NCBI GenBank assembly: GCA_017562135.1
Contig: QEYB01000255.1
Location: 372,001-436,000 of the forward strand
DNA: 64,000 nucleotides
Reading direction: 5' to 3'
Origin: Dipylidium caninum
Lineage: Eukaryota; Platyhelminthes; Cestoda; Cyclophyllidea; Dipylidiidae
The translations under genes were made by a program, and so were the position numbers. Below, piece after piece: positions 1-9,800 of this stretch (position 1 is the first letter of the stretch; each line of letters starts with the position of its first letter). The notes beneath the pieces are model-generated. The model worked only from the letters and a program-made list of their open reading frames with translations. It was not told the origin of the DNA and did not search any database.

Positions 1-515
1 AAATCTATTTTACATTATCCGCCGTGGACGGAATTGACAGAAAGTTTTAATTTTCTTCTCTTGTAATGGGGTTGCAAATTTAAAAAAATTAGGCGGAGTT
101 CAACGCGTAAAATATTGAAATATTTTCAAATTTTGAATTGTATTAGAAACTTTGAAACGATTAAACGTCGTTTTCGTTTACATTTTAACGCGACTATCAA
201 TTTGTTTATCTTAATATTTGGAATTTATTTCCTACTTTAAACGCGAAACTTTTGTTTAATGGTCTTAAAATGATTTTGTTGGGTACGCTATGTTTTTTAG
301 ATCGTAAGCCCCAGTTGACCGTGTATTTTTGCTTTTAGATTCTGTTGTCCCTATTTTGTAAAGTGCTGCCTATTCCGCCTTAAAACCAATTATCTCAAGT
401 GTGTAATTTTACAACTCCGTATTGCCATTGAACTGCTTTCACACGCCGTTTGTCGTCTTGTAGATTGATGAAAATGCGCAGATGTGCTAGCTAACGAAAT
501 TGGAATTTATTTCTA
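1..515 (+). promoter_or_regulatory. 5' flank / presumed 5'UTR of trr
   Basis: This AT-rich stretch precedes the methyltransferase gene. No long open frame is visible. An in-frame TAA at 492-494 lies 21 bases before the ATG at 516, so the coding frame cannot extend upstream without splicing. A pyrimidine-rich run ending in TAG at 461-463 could be a 3' splice acceptor, either for a 5'UTR intron or for spliced-leader trans-splicing, which occurs in flatworms. No clear TATA box is placed. The role as promoter and leader is inferred from position only. Confidence 0.4.
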
Positions 516-3500
516 ATGGAATCGAAAACTAATGAGGCGCATCTCTTTCTGTCGAGCGTTGCTGGTGTATCAAATCCTCAAACAGGGACGCTCTTTGCCA
601 GTCGCCACGTTACACATCCGCAAATTCCCGTTTCACTTCCAACTAGCTATAGCGTTGCCGGAGATAATTATAATAACTGCTCTATCCGGCCAGCTATTTC
701 CCCTTGCAAGCGGAAGTTGAGTTCACCTCCCGCCACAAACGATCGGATAATGGAAGGATTTTCGAATGGCAGTCCTACAGCATCCAAGGGCTTTGTTCAA
801 CCATCTCCGGCGAAACGTTCTTGTCAAAACAGTTTTCAGACCGAGACGCGGTCGGTTTCTCTCGTGACTAATGTACAACCCGCACTAGCTCCTGGAGATT
901 CTTCCGTTACAACATCAGAGTCGGCAATGTCTCAGCCTCCAACAACATCAGATTATGATCGTTCGAATTCCGGAAAACTAGAACAAGTGATCGAACACGT
1001 GCTTGAACTGGCCCGGAGCGATGAACCGCACGAGGACGTTTTTGTACTACCCGTCCGGACTCGGGAATTCATTCCAATACCCTCACCCATCAACCAAGGA
1101 AGTACTCCCAGTTCCAGTCTTAACACATCCCCTCCAGGGTCCCCTTCTAGTTCTCCCCGTCTTATTTCTCCCGCATTTTCGACTTCAACTACTCCTACTA
1201 ATCCTATGGTTATCGCCCCCCATAACTTTTCCAGAAGCACACCGGTAGATCAATCCCCATCCGGCACTCAGCTGCATCAACGTTCCGCCCCTGCTGCACC
1301 TCCCGCTGCGATCACCGACTTGCAAAGGGAACGATTGCGTTTGCAAGCTGTACGCGAGTCTAATGTGCAGGTGTCCATGGCAAACGCGCCTTCCACGGTC
1401 ACGATGCTGATGAAAACTACTGCGACTGCAGATTCTCTCGAAACGTCTTTCATGCAGCTCAAGGGGTTAACCCAAAGTAGTTATCTTGATTCCTCATGTG
1501 CAGCTGTTCAACCACAAGGGTGCGCTCCCCGGCAAATTCTCTCCAAAGTGCCGGTAGCTGTCGCTGAAACAAAAATACTGCCGGTGCAGCAGCCGGAAAT
1601 GCAAAATCAGCAAACCAATCAACAAAATCAAAATCTTCAACCAAGAGTGCTTGCATACATCCCTCAACGCCAAATTTATGATTCGGCCAACTCTGTTTTT
1701 ACCGTTCCTACTACTGTCCAACCTAGACCGAACATATCATCTCAAATTGCTGTGAAAAAGGATTCCATGGTACAATTCACAAATCAAATTAATTATCCCC
1801 CTCATGGAGCTTCTATTTCCAATGGCGTTACTCAAGTTACTCCCATTAAGCATTCGGGTATAGCTCCAATCCATACAATGCAATATTCAGACGTGTCGCC
1901 CAAGTCTACTCTGGCATCAGCCCCCACCAGGAAACGTCCTACATCATCTTCAAAAAGGAAAAAACCTTCGCCGAGTCAGCAAACCATACCCCAAGGAGCT
2001 AAAATTTCGATTCCTGTCGGTCCCGTTACTTTTGTTCGGAATCCTCTCGTAGCTCCTCAGGGTATGGAGTTGTCGCAGCCGCTGCAGTCGCCTCCGAGAC
2101 AGCCGACAGCCTCACAGGAAGCTGTGAATAAGCTAGTTTATTTCGACTCCAAAAAATTCTTATCCGACCCTACTTTGGAAGCATTTGCATCCGCTCTCCC
2201 TCCAATGGGTAGCCCTACTTGCTCCCTTTTGCTACCGAGCGATGAGTCCTGGCTTAACAATTGCGGAATCAAGTACAAACGCAGTGGCCTTTCTTTAAAA
2301 GCTGTTCTTCCTTCCGAAAGTGGTGATATCTCCGCGGAACTGAGCGATTTGTATCTTTACCAATGTCTCCCACAGGCTTTAACTCGACCAATGGTGGAGA
2401 GTAGCGTTCATACCACAAAAATCTCCGATGTTACGTCTCGCATTTGTGTATCTCCTGAACCAGTGACCTTGGATAATCGAATGAGGTCTTTTTGGACGAC
2501 ATTGAGACATAGTGATTCCCCTGGTGCGGTAGATACTGGATCTGACATCAGTAGTAGTGATTCCTGTTCACTATTGTTGATGTTGAAGACACCTTGTTCA
2601 CCACGTGAAGGTCCGGCAGAAAGTAAAACTCCTCCCCTTCAGCTTTACCATATTCCCAATACCTGTTTGCTTAAAGCCACGCAGTCATCCAATCGAAATG
2701 CCAACTTTATAGACTGTTCTTCGACTGACACCGAGATCGGTGAAGCAGCCGGTTTCGGTCACGGTAAGCCGTCTTCTCCAAACCAGAGCATCAAATCCGG
2801 TTCGCGTGCAGTGTTTGGTATTGGTTCTCCACACTTGGTAGATGTTCCGGGACTTCTCCAATATTTATGCGACCACGTGGGGATTAGCTCTGGTCTCGTC
2901 ACCTATAGTGAAGGCGAGATCAGCGTTAGGAATCCGCATGGCGCCCCGCATTCGGAAGCCCAATTGCGCGAATTTGGAAACCAGCTAAGACTTTACTTCC
3001 CGAACGTGTCTGTTCGATTTGAGTCGTTACCAACACTTCCTCAGAAACCGGAAGAAAGTGGCGAATTTCCGAGTCAAATGAAATTGTTTGCCGAGTTTCA
3101 AAAGGAGAAGGCCGAAGATTCCCTTGCGCAGTATTTGACGGCTTCTAAACATGAAGAAGTGCTTAACTTGGCCTCCATATCTTCGAAAAGGATGGCTGGT
3201 GAAAGGTGTCGAATTTGTCACTCGATTGTTCCTCGAGATTCGGGGCTGAGGCGAAAGTTGGATGATATTGTTGGTGCGTCTCCTGCTCTCTTGACAGTGG
3301 ACCATGGTTACCATTCTTCAGAGTGGCTTGCGTTCTGTGGAGACATCTGTCTGAATAAGTTTGTTGATTTCATCTCTTTACATTCGCTCGCTGCTAACGC
3401 TACTCAAGCCAGCGGCAACACCCTTGAGTTGACTTCACCAGCAGAGTCTCGTCAACATCCCCAACAACTCATCTTCGGAAGCGTGCCAGGCTCCATCCCT

Positions 3501-5375
3501 GTACTGCTTCAGCATCTATCGCACAAAAGTCTTAAATCTCAAACTCTTGGACGTCGGAATTCCTCTCTTTCCGTGGGCAAACGGAAAGCCTCTCCGAAGC
3601 AAAAGCGATGGCGCGAAGTGCGTTGGCGGTTATACAAGTCTGATGTTTATCACATGCGGAAACTTACTAATGCGGCACACACGCCCACTGAAAGCGATTC
3701 ACAAATCCCTCAGCTTCTTTGTACGCCCCTTCGAGATCCCGAGGTCATTGATACGAGATCGTGCATCCTTTGTGGTGGCAAGGGAGATGGCAGTGTTTCC
3801 ACGACGGAACGTCTACTTTGCCTCGGTCCTGATCGGTGGGTGCACTTGAATTGTGCACTTTGGTGTTACGATATCTATGAATCAGTGAGCGGCTCCTTGC
3901 ATAGGGTGGATGAAAGTATTGAACGGGCCCTGAAGACTACCTGTTCACATTGCGGATATTTGGGTGCCGGTCTCCCTTGCTACAATCCCAGGTGCTCCCT
4001 TGTCTACCACGTCCCTTGTGCTATTAGCGTCGGGTGCATGTTTTTCACTGATCGTGGGATGTATTGTACAAGCCATCAGCCGCGCGAGTCCCATCCAATG
4101 CAGTTGACATCTTTGGCAGTAAATAGGAAGGTTTACGTTACTCGAGATGAAAATCAACAAGTGGCCGATGTTATTCGTGACGAGACTTGTGTCTATCGAA
4201 TTAGGGTCGGAAGCCTCATCTTAAACAGTGTCGGACAACTGCTGCCTCATCAAATTGAGAGCGAACATTTCCATACTCAAAAATACATATATCCCGTTCA
4301 TTATTCGTCCACTAGGATCTATTGGTCGATGAGGCTTCCTGGTCGTCGCGCTTTGTATCATTGTGAAATCAAGGAGCAAAGGGGTCGTCCGCTGTTTCAA
4401 GTGACGGCTGTAGACAAAGGCCTTCCAGATGTGGTGCTTCAAAATCCCTGTTGCAACGACCTGTGGAAAGGAATTTCGACAAAGATCCAACAACTTCGAA
4501 GAGATAATGGTTTGATACAGAACTTCCCTGACCTGATTTGTGGTGAAGATATGTTTGGCCTTTCTGAACCTCACATTGTGCGAGCCATCGAATCTCTACC
4601 TGGAGTGGATAACCTTATCGACTACGCCTTTCATTTCGGTCGCTTGCAGCTTATTTCAGGTATGCCATTGGCCATTAACCCTTCCGGTTGCGCACGTTGT
4701 GAACCAAGCTTCCTCACCTCTCTTCGACGCAGGAGGGCTTATGCAAGTTCCCATGAAAAATCGCCTGTGAAACCTACGTGTTGTCAATTTAGGGGACATG
4801 GACGCCAATCATCTGGGATTCCTTCTAGTACTCAATCCCTGTCCATTCCTGAGCCATGGAATCGGATTTCTATAGATCTGACGATGCCCAAAACTTCAAC
4901 TCTTGTGAGCTGGTCCCATCAGTATCGGCGCCTAAAAAGCGAATTTCGTAATAACGTTGCTTTTGGGCGATCTCGTATTCAAGGTTTTGGGCTCTTTGCT
5001 GCTCAAGATCTGGAACCTAACACCATTGTCATTGAGTACATCGGCGAACTTATTCGGTTGGAGTTGGCGAACAAACGGGAAAAGGAGTACGAGGCGCGCA
5101 ATAGAGGAATTTACATGTTTCGGCTGCAAGACAACATGGTGATCGACGCCACCATGTGTGGGGGTTTGGCGCGTTATATTAACCATTCGTGTCAGCCCAA
5201 TTGCTTCACAAAGTGTGTCAATTTTGACAACGGTGGACATATTGTGATTATCACGAAGCGAAAAATCGAGAAAGGTGAAGAGTTGACTTACGACTACCAT
5301 TTCGATTTCGAGGATCGTACAAGCAAGATACCCTGCCTCTGTGGTGCAGTCGGTTGCCGAAAGTGGATGAACTGA
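516..5375 (+). CDS. trr: Trithorax-related H3K4 methyltransferase (KMT2C/D, MLL3/4 C-terminal type)
   Basis: The 1619-residue product is a nuclear histone H3 lysine 4 methyltransferase of the COMPASS-like complex, a family that mono-methylates enhancers. Residues 1 to about 890 are Ser/Thr/Pro/Gln-rich and low in complexity, with a basic NLS-like patch at 472-484. C898, C901, C941 and C945 form a possible zinc-binding group. A second basic patch lies at 1022-1033. The extended PHD finger spans about 1083-1187, FYRN about 1226-1285 and FYRC about 1290-1380. A WIN-type WDR5-binding motif, GCARCEP, is centred on R1394. The SET domain spans about 1478-1600, with RIQGFGLF, the NHSCQPNC motif at 1556-1563 and YDY at 1592-1594. 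The post-SET ends in CLCGAVGCRKWMN, the exact style of KMT2 C-termini. The order ePHD-FYRN-FYRC-WIN-SET and the wording of each block match KMT2C/D rather than KMT2A/B. All catalytic motifs look intact. The frame has no introns. The N-terminal PHD clusters of vertebrate MLL3/4 are absent, as in Drosophila Trr. The start is the first ATG after the in-frame stop at 492. Confidence 0.95.
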   Translation: MESKTNEAHLFLSSVAGVSNPQTGTLFASRHVTHPQIPVSLPTSYSVAGDNYNNCSIRPAISPCKRKLSSPPATNDRIMEGFSNGSPTASKGFVQPSPAKRSCQNSFQTETRSVSLVTNVQPALAPGDSSVTTSESAMSQPPTTSDYDRSNSGKLEQVIEHVLELARSDEPHEDVFVLPVRTREFIPIPSPINQGSTPSSSLNTSPPGSPSSSPRLISPAFSTSTTPTNPMVIAPHNFSRSTPVDQSPSGTQLHQRSAPAAPPAAITDLQRERLRLQAVRESNVQVSMANAPSTVTMLMKTTATADSLETSFMQLKGLTQSSYLDSSCAAVQPQGCAPRQILSKVPVAVAETKILPVQQPEMQNQQTNQQNQNLQPRVLAYIPQRQIYDSANSVFTVPTTVQPRPNISSQIAVKKDSMVQFTNQINYPPHGASISNGVTQVTPIKHSGIAPIHTMQYSDVSPKSTLASAPTRKRPTSSSKRKKPSPSQQTIPQGAKISIPVGPVTFVRNPLVAPQGMELSQPLQSPPRQPTASQEAVNKLVYFDSKKFLSDPTLEAFASALPPMGSPTCSLLLPSDESWLNNCGIKYKRSGLSLKAVLPSESGDISAELSDLYLYQCLPQALTRPMVESSVHTTKISDVTSRICVSPEPVTLDNRMRSFWTTLRHSDSPGAVDTGSDISSSDSCSLLLMLKTPCSPREGPAESKTPPLQLYHIPNTCLLKATQSSNRNANFIDCSSTDTEIGEAAGFGHGKPSSPNQSIKSGSRAVFGIGSPHLVDVPGLLQYLCDHVGISSGLVTYSEGEISVRNPHGAPHSEAQLREFGNQLRLYFPNVSVRFESLPTLPQKPEESGEFPSQMKLFAEFQKEKAEDSLAQYLTASKHEEVLNLASISSKRMAGERCRICHSIVPRDSGLRRKLDDIVGASPALLTVDHGYHSSEWLAFCGDICLNKFVDFISLHSLAANATQASGNTLELTSPAESRQHPQQLIFGSVPGSIPVLLQHLSHKSLKSQTLGRRNSSLSVGKRKASPKQKRWREVRWRLYKSDVYHMRKLTNAAHTPTESDSQIPQLLCTPLRDPEVIDTRSCILCGGKGDGSVSTTERLLCLGPDRWVHLNCALWCYDIYESVSGSLHRVDESIERALKTTCSHCGYLGAGLPCYNPRCSLVYHVPCAISVGCMFFTDRGMYCTSHQPRESHPMQLTSLAVNRKVYVTRDENQQVADVIRDETCVYRIRVGSLILNSVGQLLPHQIESEHFHTQKYIYPVHYSSTRIYWSMRLPGRRALYHCEIKEQRGRPLFQVTAVDKGLPDVVLQNPCCNDLWKGISTKIQQLRRDNGLIQNFPDLICGEDMFGLSEPHIVRAIESLPGVDNLIDYAFHFGRLQLISGMPLAINPSGCARCEPSFLTSLRRRRAYASSHEKSPVKPTCCQFRGHGRQSSGIPSSTQSLSIPEPWNRISIDLTMPKTSTLVSWSHQYRRLKSEFRNNVAFGRSRIQGFGLFAAQDLEPNTIVIEYIGELIRLELANKREKEYEARNRGIYMFRLQDNMVIDATMCGGLARYINHSCQPNCFTKCVNFDNGGHIVIITKRKIEKGEELTYDYHFDFEDRTSKIPCLCGAVGCRKWMN

Positions 5376-6870
5376 TCTCGTCTGACGTGTGCTTCTGTGT
5401 ATAGCCATGTAAATATCCTTTCCTGCGTGAGGCGTGTACATAAAAAAATGGGCAGGATCTCCTGCCACCTGTCCATCCGATTGCGTATGCAGCGAGGCGT
5501 TTTTTTTCCTGATCTCATTGTTACGCTCCCCTTTCTACTCTATGGTCTTAATTGCCTTTCATGTAGATAAACGCCACCCGCCACTGTGCTTCCTTGAATT
5601 CTCTCTGTGCCGACAGCTCTTTTTCCTAGGACTGGTGTACTTCTCGTGATAAGACATTCCTTTTTCCTCTCGAACAATTACTATTGCGCTACAAAACTCT
5701 GATGCTGCTCAAATCGTCTTACACGACTGACTAATCCTCGCCCCTTCTCTTATATACACACACCTCTAGCACGTCCCATCCTCTGTTAGCGCAAATACTT
5801 GTCTGTACATATCTGTATTATGTATATTTTCTTACCTTTACTGCGTGTGTGCCGCCACTGTGCGTCAGATATCGTGTAAAACAAATCTGCTTTTATATCC
5901 AATGCTCGCTACGGTCGGGGGGGACCTATGTTGCGTGTCTGTGTTGAATCTCTTCTCAATTTTGGCCTTAGTTAAATGTTGGGTGTGTTGGCTCCTATCG
6001 ATCTCTTCTTGCACAACCCTCTTTTTGTGTCGGATCCTGGTCGAGTTCTGAGATTGGCGCACTTCACGTCGCCGTGGTGTGAACTTTCAATGTGTACACT
6101 CCCGTTTTGGGGAATGGAGCGATTCCGTTGCACGTTTCGTGATTGCGAGGCCATCGGTGTTTAACGCCGTTTAACCATTTATTGTGTGGAACCTTATTGA
6201 CTCCTCGGTGGGAGTCAGTTGTATACATTCAAAATTATAGAGGGAGAACTTATGGCGGCCAGGCGATGTCGAATTATAGGAACACTACGGCTCGAGGCAG
6301 ACGTGCTTGTGATGGATGGTGTTAATTAACTAGATGTACCGTGGTTTCAGCGCCCTCGCCAAATATTAATTGACAGGACGGGCGGCTTCGTACGCTGCCT
6401 GTCGCGTTGATTGATTTTGTATCAATCAGCGGGTGCAGCCCCCATTTCTCCTGCCGTTTTGTAGGTTTTCCTTGCCACTTTACAGTTGCTAAGTCTATCG
6501 AAACTCTGGATATTTTCTTGCTAGCTGGTTTCGCCCGCCGCCTGGATGCTAGTTACACGGAAGTGGAGAGGAAGGCTATCAGTCGGCTGTGCGCACAATT
6601 CCGACGCCGCTCCTTGTGGTTCTGCGCCTATTCGGCCGTCTGCAAGAGGCGCCTCCTTGCGCCTTCACAGTGCCCCTTCTGGAAAGAGGAAGCAACATTA
6701 ATGTCATCTTGACTAGAAAACTCGGGGATTTCCTGACGTCGGCGGCGTGAATACAACTTCCTCGTTGGCAACCTGATAAGAAGATTAAATGTATACACGT
6801 AGAATAAAATGCTTTTCTCTGAGCTCACGTCAATAAAATTCTAATTTTTCAGCAGAATAAACTTTGATGT
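5376..6870 (+). other. presumed 3'UTR of trr
   Basis: After the TGA the sequence is T-rich with only short, unrelated open frames. No AATAAA occurs until the cluster at 6803-6861, so the transcript probably carries a 3'UTR of about 1.45 kb. An earlier cleavage site using a variant signal is possible. The 10-base palindrome GTTAATTAAC lies at about 6323. Assignment as UTR is inferred from position and signals. Confidence 0.45.
6803..6861 (+). terminator. cluster of three polyadenylation signals
   Basis: AATAAA occurs at 6803-6808, 6832-6837 and 6856-6861, all on the strand of the methyltransferase gene. They are the first such hexamers I find downstream of its stop codon. Three within 60 bases fit a real 3' processing region. 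The exact cleavage position cannot be read from sequence. Confidence 0.5.
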
Positions 6871-9800
6871 GAAAAAATCGTGGTAATAAGTAGGCGTGAC
6901 ATTCTCTTGGCGAGTCGGAGCGTCTCTTCACCCTACTGAGGCGCCTCTTGAACCCGCCTAATCACGAGGACTCCGTGCCGGCGCAGCGATACTCGTGAGT
7001 GTGGTTAGTTTAACCCTCCTACCACCTTCGTGTAGCCCTCGATGAAGCATCCGACTTCTGAGTATCACCCTCCCTCTTATGCTGAAAGCAACCCTCTGTC
7101 TGTCCTCCCATCTGAAGGCTCTAATAAATCTCTGAGACGTGCTTAATGTTTTTGGTAGAAGCACGTGCCCATGGTTTCACGCCTGTCGGACCGGCGCCTA
7201 GTAGGTTTTTTGCGTGCGCAATATTTCGCCTCTGCTATCGGTTTCCACAGTGAAATGTTCATTTTCAAAGGAATAAGAGCTGTAGTTTCCGGTGTCTCTA
7301 AGACCTTCTCGAAGTTTTCCAAGAAGGCTCAAGTTTTCCTCGGATTTTTGTATTGGACCACTTTGGGAGCACATTTGGGTATGGAGTTACGATTCCCTTG
7401 GGCGGCTCAAAGGTAGGAGGTTTCTCTTTCGCACATTATTTGCAGTCGGTTTTGTCTTCATGCTGCAACCTTGTGGAGAATTAACACTTCTGCAGTCTTT
7501 CTTAGGCATCGACCCCCTCCTCACGCGAAAAATTTTGATCATTTGTGTCATCCTCTCAAGATTTTTGCTTATCACTTTTTCTCACTGGTTTTGAGTGTTT
7601 TACTGTTTGCCAAAATGTTAACAAATGAGTGTTTGTGCTACTTCATGGGCTGTTCAAAGGGAATCATTTTACGCCTATTCCAAGGATGCCTACTTCACTC
7701 GGAGTCCCCTACCACCGATCTTTGGCACCATTCTTCCAAAACTTTGACTCCTTCAGCTGTCAAGTGGTATCTCTTGTCCAGTAATCTGAACGATATTACC
7801 AGTGGCATTTAAATTTCGAAAAATTTACGTACCATCATGGACGGGGCGATGTTAGCAGGCCTTCTCCAGAAAACGCGCAATGATGTCGGGCTCTCCTCCT
7901 GAGCCCCTCGCAGACGCCTTGGCTACCTCAATCAACGAGGTGGCGGTTTTAAATGGCCTCTTTTTGGCTGAAAACAGCTCTTCCTGCATTTGACAGCTAT
8001 CGTCAGGTCGAAGCCGCGCGGAGAGTCTCCCCGCCACTTCTTTGCCCCAAGGGCTACCCTCTTTTGTTGCTCCACCCCACAGGAGCCTTTTCGAGTCAAT
8101 GCGTCCTATTGGTGAACTCACTCCCCAAGGTCAATAGGTTTAATTAAGCAATATTAAGTCCCTCCACAGTGAAACAAGTGAGGGCGCATTTAAGAGCCCT
8201 TGCAGGTTTGGGTGTGAAGAGGGATTTTCGGCTAAGCCGCCATCAACCGTACAAAACATGAGGTTTAAATCCCTAAACATCTGGTAACAAATTCAGCGCA
8301 GGCAGAATTTCTCTGTTTTTTCTGAGGCCACTTGACAAATCGTCCCGACAAACTGGCGACTTCGTGTTCAGGTGTAATGGAGTTGCCTGCCTAAACGGCC
8401 GCCCGCACAAATTGGTCCCACTAGTGACCCATCTAAATCATTTGTCGCGGACTGACCTGGAGGGTTCAAAACCGGCTTTCAGGGTCGTTCGAGTTTACCT
8501 TTATTTGGCACATAGGTTATTCGGTCACAGCGACATCCGCGATTATTGTCCTTAGGATTAATTAACCTGATGGAGGGTTTCAGAGGAAGCCAAGTCTCTA
8601 CCCGGAAAGACAGGCATATTTTCACAACGGCTGCAGAGAATTTCTTCCTTCGGTTTGTTTTAGCTACTAAACGTACAGTTAGTTAATGTCACAAGAGGAC
8701 TCATAATCCCAAGCATAACAATCTGCTTAGACTGACTTAATTTTTCTTCTCTCGTTTAAATGTGTCGCCACTTTATTTGCACTCCACTCTGAGACTACTT
8801 AATCTGAAAGTGTGCATTTATTTTGGCCTGTAGGTAGGAAGGCTTTGTGGCTGCTGCCATAATTGCTTTACTTACGCGTCTTTTCTACGAGGAAAACGTC
8901 CACGTCTTGGCACAAATACTATCGTCCTATTGTTTAAATTCATCCTTGGGATATCATAATTCCACCATTTTGGGCGAGCGGTGCAGCCTATGGAGAGTTG
9001 CATTCGGGCGCACCGGTTCTGTGTCCTGCCAATTCGAGCAACATGACCTCCGCGCCACGCCCGCCACCCACCTCCCCGGGCCGGTCGGCCCCTGTCCGCT
9101 GCTCCCCTGCTCCGTGTCCCGACGGCGCCACCGTTTGACCATTCACTTTCAGCCTCTCCTCCTTCCGCGCTATAACAAGGGGTCAATTGGCATAGAAGAG
9201 TAATTTGCACCTCTATTGCGAAGGTTGGCTATTAGAACGCTGTAGCCCCAAAAATAGACTATTTTATACCGTAATAGGGTGGATTCTGTTCGTTTAAATA
9301 TGACAGATGAGGAAGGAGGAAATATGCTGCTTGTTTTATGCAAAAGTGACATTCAACACCTGAAACCCCCCCCATTTTCATCCGCCTGGGCCCGACCGTC
9401 GTTAATGACTCCCATTAGTCTTGATCGTCCGGCCAGGTAGAAGTCAGGAACAGAGTGCGAGTGCTAGTGGAGCCCATTAAACTCACCCGACTTAGGTCCT
9501 TATCTCCGGTGCGTCTCTTCCTCGCTGAACCCGCCTCCTCGTCCATTCCCTGACCAATTTGCCAGCTGATGAGCGACATCCGGGCTTCCTTTCTGTTATA
9601 AGGTAGTTCTTCCCGAGAATTAACTGCGTCCTCGACCATTTCTGCGCCCACTTGGCGACGCAGCAATTTTGGAGGCCCGCAAAACACGACTGTGGGTGGA
9701 CGTCAAATCGCGTTGCCAGGAGACGGGAATACAAAACCCGAAGATTGACGACCCAGCCGGAGCACGCCTAAGGGAGGCATTAATGCCTCGATGAGTGTTC

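Noticed and set aside
4932..5468. 178-codon minus-strand open frame
   Set aside because: It lies opposite the SET domain, which is unmistakably coding on the plus strand; this is a shadow frame.
8463..8473. tRNA B-box-like sequence GGTTCAAAACC
   Set aside because: The flanking bases do not form a T stem and no A box or acceptor stem is found at the right distance.
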